DNA from: JBBPYA01 sp038200385
GTDB lineage: Bacteria; Actinomycetota; Actinomycetes; Mycobacteriales; Geodermatophilaceae
Reading direction: 5' to 3'
Assembly (NCBI GenBank): GCA_038200385.1
Contig: JBBPYA010000299.1
Location: 1 to 11,135 of the forward strand
DNA: 11,135 bases
Each line of letters starts with the position of its first letter. Position 1 is the stretch's first letter. A model generated the notes under the pieces. It did no database searches, was not told the origin of the DNA, and saw only the letters and a program-made list of their open reading frames with translations. Positions 7,040 to 11,135 of this stretch are shown in pieces. A program made the position numbers and the translations under genes.

Positions 7040-7059
7040 GGTTCTCCCGCACACGGCTC
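7040..7059 (-). ncRNA. Partial group II intron domain V (5' strand)
   Basis: GAGCCGTGTGCGGGAGAACC follows the maturase stop by 11 bases and matches the beginning of bacterial group II domain V (GAGCCGTRTGCG with a GNRA-like GAGA turn). The complementary half ending in CGGTTC is not found; the sequence continues GAACTTACGATG instead. The intron is therefore truncated inside its catalytic helix. Confidence 0.68.
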
Positions 7060-7070
7060 ATCGACGTCCT

Positions 7071-7535
7071 TCACCGGCGGTGTTCGACCGGAGCCCGCCA
7101 GGGCCGGTTCGGCCTGGGAGCGACGACGGTTCCGTTGAGGTTGATCAGGCCGAACGCGTCGCGCGATCGGTAGATCTGGGCGAATCCCCCAGGCCCGGCC
7201 GCGTTTATGCCTCTTCGCGAGGAACAATGGCGAGGCGCATCTCGGCGTACTTCCTGATCTTGTCGAACGCATGGGCCGAGTTGCCGTACCGACAGAACCC
7301 AGCCCAGCTGCGCAGGAGAACGTGGATATCCCGCACCACCTGCTCGACAGGCGCAGCGAGCCGTGCCCGCATCGTCAGGAACGTGATGCGGTCACGGGCG
7401 TGCTGCGACGCCTGACGCGAGGGCCAGCGGGCGAGGTAGATGAACGCCGGTCCCACGACGCGGACGGGAACGCACCAGCCGATGGTGGAAGCCGAGGAAA
7501 TCCAGCCCCGGCTGCCCTTCGACCAGGTGCACGAT
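7071..7535 (-). pseudogene. Group II intron reverse transcriptase/maturase, C-terminal fragment with three frameshifts
   Basis: Read from 7535 downward, the protein pieces are IVHLVEGQPGLDFLGFHHRL, then LARWPSRQASQHARDRITFL with VRDIHVLLRSWAGFCRYGNS and FDKIRKYAEMRLA, then LFLAKRHKRGRAWG, then FAQIYRSRDAFGLINLNG and TVVAPRPNRPWRAPVEHRR. The FLGFHHR, LRxWAGxxRYGNS and LNGTVVAPRP motifs identify the end of the RT thumb and the maturase domain. Three shifts separate the pieces, near 7433-7442, at 7228 and in the C run at 7186-7190. Each is repaired by removing one base. The catalytic YADD part of the RT is missing, so it is dead whatever the sequence quality. Confidence 0.87.
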
Positions 7536-7667
7536 AGCGCCACCGTGGCTCGGGTGACATCGATCACGGGGCCATCCGCCCGGAGCAGATCGAAATCCCC
7601 GGACGATCAGCGGCCCGTCCTCGTACTCGGTGATCGTCACCGGACCGACTCGGCGCCGATCGCCCAT
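7535..7667 (-). pseudogene. CDGSH iron-sulfur domain protein, N-terminal fragment
   Basis: From ATG 7667 (or the in-frame GTG at 7640) the sequence reads VTITEYEDGPLIVRG, then after a frameshift near 7597-7602 continues DFDLLRADGPVIDVTRATVAL. The ITxYxDGPLIVRGDFxLxxxDGxxI pattern followed by TVAL is the start of actinobacterial CDGSH proteins, which go on to CRCGxSxxxPFCDGTH. Here the family sequence stops right before the first cysteine and the maturase fragment begins at 7535, so all cluster ligands are gone. CDGSH proteins bind a redox-active 2Fe-2S cluster; this one cannot. The frame ending TGA over the GTG at 7640 may be a trace of an upstream coupled gene, but I do not recognise it. Confidence 0.74.
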
Positions 7668-7866
7668 GACCGCCCCCTTCGCTGCGCGGCCACGCCGGCC
7701 TGCCGCGCGAGCGTCGGGACAAACGTGACGCCGGTCGAGGCGGGCGGCGTCCCCAGTTGTTTATCGGCGGGACATGCGGCGGATTCCCAGGGCCCCCCGT
7801 CCCGACCGGTGTCCGCGCTTGGGTGAGCGGTGTTCGGTCCGGCGGGGACCGGCAGAAGGAGGAGAC
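7668..7866. other. Gap between the CDGSH fragment and the PhoX gene
   Basis: This 199-bp segment must contain the promoter of the plus-strand PhoX gene and once that of the minus-strand CDGSH gene. A minus-strand frame here ends in TFVPTLARQAGVAAQRRGRS and could be the last remains of a gene that preceded CDGSH, but I cannot assign it. I see no clear PHO box or -35/-10 pair. Confidence 0.35.
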
Positions 7867-9495
7867 GTGAATCGGATTCGGCGACGCGGAGTCGCGACAA
7901 CGGTGACGGGCGGGTTTGCCGTAGCCCTGCTCCTGGCCGGCTCGGTTCAGGCCGACGCCACAGCGCAACTGGCTCTCACCGGGGTCGGGGGAGCCAACCC
8001 GGTGGCGCCAGGCCTCACATCGGCGAACCGGCTGTCCCCGCAGCTGGCCGCAATAATCCGGGCCCAGGGATCACTGCCGGTGGAAAACCCGCAGGACGGC
8101 ATCGGGTACTACGGGTACGACTCGATCGCGAACACTCCCCCGTTGCTGCCCACCCTCACCGGGGTGGACGCGCTGACCGAGGCGAAGAAGACTGAGCCGG
8201 ACAAGAACACCTATCTCGTGCTGCCCGGTCAGCGCGGCGCCGATGCCACCTACGACTACGGCACGCATTTCCTGTTCCAGGGCCACGAGAGCGGTATCCT
8301 CGGCTATGTCTCTCGGATCAACCTCGACGCCGATCCCGCCCACCGGGTGACGGTGCTGGCCACCCACGACACTGCCGGCCAGCCGCTGCCCGCCTTCGAC
8401 GGCAGCACCTGGAACCCCTTCGCCGGCAAGCTGCTGCTCACCTCCGAGAACGGTTGCAGCGGCGGGGTCTGGCAGGGAGACCCCCGCCTCACCCCGGGCA
8501 GCACATTCGGCAACATCCCCGCGCTGGGCCAGGGTGGGTACGAGGGCATCCAGGCTGCCTCCGACGGCAGCATCTACATCGTGGAGGACGTCGGTGGTGC
8601 CACCGATCCTGCGACGAACGCCAAGGCACCCAACAGCTACATCTACCGCTTTGTCCCGACCAGCAGGGATCTGAGCACCGGCACACTGCAGGCGCTGCAG
8701 GTCCTGCGCGCCGACGGCCGGCCGATGGAAACCGGGGACAACACCTTCGGTCCGGACATCGCAGCCCTGCACACCTACGGTCAGTCCTTCCACACCACCT
8801 GGGTGACCGTCCGCGCGACGACGGCCGCCAACAGGGCCGAGACGTTCTGCTCGGGCCCGCTGGCCCGGGCGGCCGGAGCGACCGAGTTCAAGCGACCGGA
8901 GAACGGCGTGTTCCGGCCCGGCTCCAACTTCGGGGACTTCTACTTCACCGAGACCGGGGACACCAACCTGGACAGCACCGCCAACCAGAGGTTCGGCGGA
9001 TTCGGGGGCGTGTTCCGGCTCAGCCAGAGCGGACCGGGTGCGAGCACCGGCACCCTCAGCCTGTTCTACCGGGGCGACGCCGAGCACACCGCCTTCGACA
9101 ACATCCAGTTCGCCACCGATTCCCAGTTGTTGGTCGTCGAGGACGCCGGAGACACCCTGCACGCCCAGCGCAACGCGCTGGACTCGGGCTATCTCTTCGA
9201 CACCACCAAGACCGGGCAGCAGCCGGTCCGGTTCCTGGCCGAAGGTCGCGATCCGTCCGCGACGATCGACTCCTCGCTGGCTGCCATCGACGCGCCGGGC
9301 TTCGCCAACGACGGCGACAACGAATTGACCGGCATCCACGTGTCCGACGGCGACCCGAGTCCCGGTGGACTGCTCGGCGCCAAGACCCCCACCCCGTTCC
9401 TCGCCGGGTGGCGCACGTTCTTCACCCAGCAGCACGGCGACAACGTGACGTACGAGATCGTCCCCAACCCAACCACCAGCCCCTACCGGAAATAG
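7867..9495 (+). CDS. PhoX-like (DUF839) exported phosphatase-family protein
   Basis: This 542-residue protein begins MNRIRRRGVATTV, then a hydrophobic GGFAVALLLAGS and a probable signal-peptidase site after QADA, so it should be exported. The basic RIRRRG start could serve Sec or, less clearly, Tat; classic PhoX uses Tat. The body carries PhoX/DUF839 hallmarks: TEPDKNTYLVL, GTHFLFQGHESGILGYVSRI, LTSENGCSGGVWQG, GGYEGIQAASDGSIYIVEDV, NSYIYRFVPT, RPENGVFRPGSNFGDFYFTE, TGDTNLD, LLVVEDAGDTLHAQRNALDS and ELTGIHVSDGD. Known PhoX enzymes hydrolyse phosphate esters with calcium and iron; many actinobacterial relatives are uncharacterised, so activity is inferred. GTG 7867 was chosen for its AAGGAGG site and because it puts the signal peptide at the N-terminus; an upstream start at 7774 would bury it. 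The gene is intact and probably monocistronic, ended by a strong hairpin. Confidence 0.92.
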   Translation: MNRIRRRGVATTVTGGFAVALLLAGSVQADATAQLALTGVGGANPVAPGLTSANRLSPQLAAIIRAQGSLPVENPQDGIGYYGYDSIANTPPLLPTLTGVDALTEAKKTEPDKNTYLVLPGQRGADATYDYGTHFLFQGHESGILGYVSRINLDADPAHRVTVLATHDTAGQPLPAFDGSTWNPFAGKLLLTSENGCSGGVWQGDPRLTPGSTFGNIPALGQGGYEGIQAASDGSIYIVEDVGGATDPATNAKAPNSYIYRFVPTSRDLSTGTLQALQVLRADGRPMETGDNTFGPDIAALHTYGQSFHTTWVTVRATTAANRAETFCSGPLARAAGATEFKRPENGVFRPGSNFGDFYFTETGDTNLDSTANQRFGGFGGVFRLSQSGPGASTGTLSLFYRGDAEHTAFDNIQFATDSQLLVVEDAGDTLHAQRNALDSGYLFDTTKTGQQPVRFLAEGRDPSATIDSSLAAIDAPGFANDGDNELTGIHVSDGDPSPGGLLGAKTPTPFLAGWRTFFTQQHGDNVTYEIVPNPTTSPYRK

Positions 9496-9505
9496 ACCGA
9501 TCGCA

Positions 9506-9540
9506 CGATCGGGGTCGGCGCGGCGCGCCGGCCCCGATCG
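9506..9540 (+). terminator. Strong terminator hairpin of the PhoX gene
   Basis: A 16-bp stem, 9506-9521 with 9525-9540, closes on a GGC loop; the only non-Watson-Crick pair is a G-U. It starts ten bases after the stop codon. There is no U-run, as is usual for hairpin terminators in high-GC actinobacteria. It is nearly symmetrical and could also act on the minus strand. Confidence 0.75.
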
Positions 9541-9548
9541 GCATGTCA

Positions 9549-9569
9549 GGGCACGCTTCCGTCGTGCCC
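9549..9569. terminator. Second hairpin GGGCACG-7-CGTGCCC
   Basis: A perfect 7-bp stem with a 7-base loop, nine bases beyond the larger PhoX hairpin. The two together look like a tandem or back-to-back terminator between PhoX and the minus-strand NrfD remnant. Confidence 0.5.
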
Positions 9570-9624
9570 GCGTGCCGGACGGCGGAAGGAGCGACGACCA
9601 TCTGCTGGTAGCCGGTGACCCCGG

Positions 9625-9963
9625 CGCCGCGATGGCCACCGCCAGCCCACTGAACGGAGCGAGGATCCACGATCCCAGCGACAGCGCGGCGGTGGGCATG
9701 AAGACCCGGAGCATGTGCAGGAACCGGGTCGGTCGACCGAGGTCGTGCACGAGCGCGCCGACAATGGCTAGGGCGGCGCCGGCAGAATGAGCCGGCCGTG
9801 TGCAGAAGGGCCCGCCCGTCGCGTCGGCGAGCGCAGCCGTCGTCGAGGACGCACCCGCCATCCCCCCGAGATACAGGTACGACGGCACATCAGGCATCTT
9901 CCAGGTGGGCGTCTTGACGATCTGGCGGCCGTAATACGACGAGAACTCCGCCTCGGGCACCAT
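9625..9963 (-). pseudogene. NrfD-family membrane subunit, N-terminal remnant
   Basis: From ATG 9963 (GAGG five bases upstream) the sequence reads MVPEAEFSSYYGRQIVKTPT, WKMPDVPSYLYLGGMAGASS, then ALAIVGALVHDLGRPTRFLH, MLRVFMPTAALSLGSWILAP and FSGLAVAIAA. SYYGRPIVKxPxW, PSYLYLGGMAGASS, HDLGRPxRFLxMLRVFxPT and SxGSWIL are signatures of actinobacterial NrfD/PsrC-like subunits that anchor molybdoenzyme (often formate dehydrogenase) complexes and pass electrons to quinone. A complete protein is about 300 residues or more with eight or more helices. Recognisable sequence ends at about residue 113, and the open frame then runs antisense through the PhoX gene. The usual catalytic and 4Fe-4S partners are not upstream. 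It is best read as a deletion remnant. Confidence 0.8.
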
Positions 9964-10302
9964 CAACGCCTCGCCGCGGCCCCTCCGCCGACGCGCCGGG
10001 GCGGTCACCCGCGACCGCCGAGGATCGACGCGAGCACGGTGACGTACAGGCAACGTTGACCTCCGGCCGCCCGCTGCGCGAGGTCGCCCGCTGGAACGCG
10101 TCGATCCGCGGCTGCGACGGCGTGCCACCGGCGACGACGATCGAACTTGTAGACGCACAAGGAACGGACCTGAGATGACCCAGGATTGGATGGTCCGCCC
10201 GCGGGCATCACGTCCGCTCGGGCCAGCGCGCCACCGCCAGAATGGGCACATCAGATCGCCAGCGAGCCGGGCCAGGTTCCACCAGTTTCCGGCGAGGAAC
10301 AG
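9964..10302. other. 339-bp segment without a recognised gene
   Basis: On the minus strand this is upstream of the NrfD remnant, where a 4Fe-4S subunit gene would be expected. One minus frame ends CLYVTVLASILGGRG before a TGA at about 10008-10010, which could be a hydrophobic C-terminal tail but is too short to identify. On the plus strand an open frame from ATG 10175 and an upstream extension of the HTH gene are present without a family match. I see no promoter or repeat worth naming. Confidence 0.4.
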
Positions 10303-10542
10303 ATGGCTGCCGCGCTGACTCGCGAGGAGGTGCTCGTGCTGCCAGCCGTAATCGACGTCGTCACGGCAGGAAGAGCCCTCGGTCTGGGCAGAACCCTCAC
10401 ACATGAGCTGGTCAGACGCGGCGAGTTCCCGGTGCCTGTACTCCGCGTCGGCCGCGTCTGCCGAGTCCCCATAGCAGGCGTGCTGAAACTGCTCGCGCTG
10501 CTTCCCGCGGCCGACAACACCGCCGAACACATGGAGCCCTGA
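10303..10542 (+). CDS. Excisionase-like helix-turn-helix protein
   Basis: The 79-residue protein reads LPAVIDVVTAGRALGLGRTL, then THELVRRGEFPVPVLRVGRV and CRVPIAGVLKLLALLP. The VVTAGRALGxGRTxxxELxRRGEFPxPVLRxG-xYRVPxAGLLxxLG pattern is that of MerR-like winged HTH proteins (HTH_17/excisionase type) that precede tyrosine integrases in actinobacterial integrative elements. Their role is to bend attachment-site DNA and favour excision, or to act as a small element regulator. ATG 10303 was chosen for GAGGA just upstream and because family similarity begins soon after; an in-frame start at 10186 adds an unrelated 39-residue extension. No integrase ORF follows, although about 400 bp separate it from a tRNA-derived attachment site. 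Expression is not guaranteed in such an isolated position. Confidence 0.8.
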   Translation: MAAALTREEVLVLPAVIDVVTAGRALGLGRTLTHELVRRGEFPVPVLRVGRVCRVPIAGVLKLLALLPAADNTAEHMEP

Positions 10543-10875
10543 ACCAGCACCCTCCATGCAGCTCGCAGTGGAGGCAGGCATTCGGCAGGCGGCATGGCGC
10601 CAGGCAACGGAGGGCGCCCTGCCACACTTGCAGACGTTCAGGCACCGCGCCTCGCGGTGGCGTCGTCCAGGCTGAGCGCGCGGGAGACCCGCGAGCGGAG
10701 GAAGCGATCAGCCGCCTCAACCGGGCCGTGCTGCTGCGCTTCTGGGCAGCCGCTCGCCCCGTCTGATCAACCCGCCTGGCGGTCACGTGGTCGCTGGCTA
10801 CGCGGTCACAAGCAACGCATCAGCTGTCGCCGAATGCCGTCCGCGACCGTTCGCCACCTTAGGGTCGTTCGGTGC
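10543..10875. other. Gene-poor stretch where an integrase would be expected
   Basis: Between the excisionase-like gene and the GTGGTCAA repeats I find no integrase motifs (no HxLRHxxAT box and no LGHxSxxxTxxxY box) in any frame. One plus-strand frame ends RAEEAISRLNRAVLLRFWAA before TGA, but I cannot assign it. The segment is too short for a tyrosine integrase (about 1.1 kb), so that gene has been deleted or was never here. Confidence 0.45.
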
Positions 10876-10894
10876 GTGGTCAAACTGTGGTCAA
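10876..10894 (+). repeat. Direct repeat GTGGTCAA x2 at 11-bp spacing
   Basis: GTGGTCAA occurs at 10876-10883 and again at 10887-10894, one helical turn apart. It lies about 62 bp from the tRNA-Glu 3' fragment, on the side of the excisionase-like gene. Short direct repeats beside an attachment core are typical integrase arm-type or excisionase sites; the assignment here is inference. Confidence 0.5.
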
Positions 10895-10898
10895 GATC

Positions 10899-10917
10899 GC
10901 CAAGGTGGACCCTTGGC
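10899..10917. terminator. Hairpin GCCAAGG-TGGAC-CCTTGGC
   Basis: A perfect 7-bp stem with a 5-base loop lies between the GTGGTCAA repeats and the tRNA fragment. It could be a terminator for the lost integrase or part of the attachment region. Confidence 0.4.
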
Positions 10918-10956
10918 TGAGCAGCGAACTGGCCTCTGACCAGGCTTTTCATGGTG

Positions 10957-10997
10957 TAGCCCCGAGAGGATTCGAACCCCCGCTACCGCCCTGAGAG
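10957..10997 (-). tRNA. 3' half of a tRNA-Glu(CUC) gene, a probable integrase attachment core
   Basis: On the minus strand the sequence reads anticodon loop CTCTCAG, anticodon-stem 3' strand GGCGG, variable loop TAGC, T arm GGGGG-TTCGAAT-CCTCT, acceptor 3' strand CGGGGCT and discriminator A. This order and the TAGC variable loop match actinobacterial tRNA-Glu. Everything 5' of the anticodon loop is replaced by unrelated sequence (GCGTTGGT instead of the CCGCC strand), and no tRNA 5' half lies within the next 138 bp. It cannot be a working tRNA. A break exactly at the anticodon loop is the classic core of a tRNA-targeted tyrosine integrase site. The start at C32 is a call by alignment from memory, accurate to a base or two. 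Confidence 0.82.
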
Positions 10998-11072
10998 ACC
11001 AACGCGTGGCAGATCTTCGTGCCTGCAGGTGCGGTCGAGCCAACACCACAACCCAGTGCTTCAGACGCCCCG

Positions 11073-11099
11073 CAACGACGACCCCAAAGCGTGTCGTTG
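11073..11099. repeat. Inverted repeat CAACGAC-13-GTCGTTG
   Basis: A perfect 7-bp inverted repeat with a 13-base centre, about 75 bp beyond the tRNA fragment on the side away from the excisionase-like gene. It may be a terminator or an arm site of the attachment region; nothing more can be said. Confidence 0.3.
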
Positions 11100-11135
11100 G
11101 AGGTCTGCCGCCTGACGCCCCAAGCATCAGTGCCC

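Larger units (their letters stand above)
7036..7535 (-). mobile_element. 3'-terminal remnant of a group II intron
   Basis: About 500 bp from the end of a bacterial group II intron. It contains the C-terminal (maturase/X) part of the intron-encoded reverse transcriptase, its stop codon at 7071-7073 and, right after it, GAGCCGTGTGCGGGAGAACC (7059 to 7040), the 5' strand of catalytic domain V. The expected complementary 3' strand of domain V and domain VI are absent; the sequence diverges at about 7036. The intron's 5' part (ribozyme domains I-III and the reverse-transcriptase core) is also absent. The remnant can neither splice nor move. It lies directly upstream of the methyltransferase start and abuts a truncated CDGSH gene. 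Confidence 0.85.

Noticed and set aside
7637..7900. A minus-strand frame ending in TGA over the CDGSH GTG, as if coupled to an upstream gene
   Set aside because: The GTGA overlap is suggestive, but the frame overlaps the PhoX ribosome site and I could not recognise a family, so it is not called as a gene.
8071..10581. An 836-codon open frame on the minus strand
   Set aside because: Most of it is antisense to the clear PhoX gene and is a high-GC third-position artefact. Only the part at 9625-9963 resembles a real family (NrfD).
10891..11127. Minus-strand 78-codon ORF spanning the tRNA-Glu fragment
   Set aside because: It crosses the tRNA sequence and hairpins and has no recognisable protein motif.
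1..11135. CRISPR array, insertion-sequence ends or a toxin-antitoxin pair
   Set aside because: I looked for regularly spaced repeats, terminal inverted repeats with a transposase, and paired small ORFs, and found none that could be supported.

Overview
The window is high-GC DNA with GTG and TTG starts, strong GGAGG-type ribosome sites and gene families typical of Actinobacteria (a MimA/PrmA-type diiron monooxygenase, a GAF-Fis activator, an Actinobacteria-style NrfD, an excisionase-like HTH protein and a tRNA-Glu fragment). I cannot name the genus. I found no clearly new multi-gene system. The window is an intact catabolic/redox block followed by a decayed region containing mobile-element remains.

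Positions 1-4901 look intact. The 5' end of a propane/acetone-type binuclear iron monooxygenase large subunit (minus) is divergent from a GAF-AAA-Fis activator (plus). The 231-bp gap between them carries three perfect inverted repeats. The activator runs tail to tail, with overlapping stop codons, into a small conserved actinobacterial ORF (minus). A cytoplasmic-looking sulfite-oxidase-family molybdoenzyme (plus) and a TspO-like multi-spanning membrane protein (minus) follow, converging on a GC-rich hairpin.

Positions 5021-7667 are a graveyard. A helical-repeat-like actinobacterial protein has an in-frame TAA near its start. A small YdeI/OmpD-associated-type ORF appears intact. A class I methyltransferase is broken by one extra base in a homopolymer. 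The last part of a group II intron (maturase C-terminus with three frameshifts plus the 5' strand of domain V) is fused to a CDGSH iron-sulfur gene cut off just before its first cysteine ligand. Several shifts are at homopolymers, so sequencing error must be weighed against real decay. The truncations and the chimeric junction cannot be explained that way.

Positions 7867-9495 encode an intact exported PhoX/DUF839 protein, closed by a very strong hairpin and a second smaller one. It is followed by an N-terminal remnant of an NrfD membrane subunit (minus). The right end carries an excisionase-like gene with no integrase after it, a GTGGTCAA repeat pair at 11-bp spacing and the 3' half of a tRNA-Glu(CUC) gene starting exactly at the anticodon loop. 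This is the layout of an attachment site, so the right end is probably the worn edge, or a tandem junction, of a tRNA-Glu-targeted integrative element.
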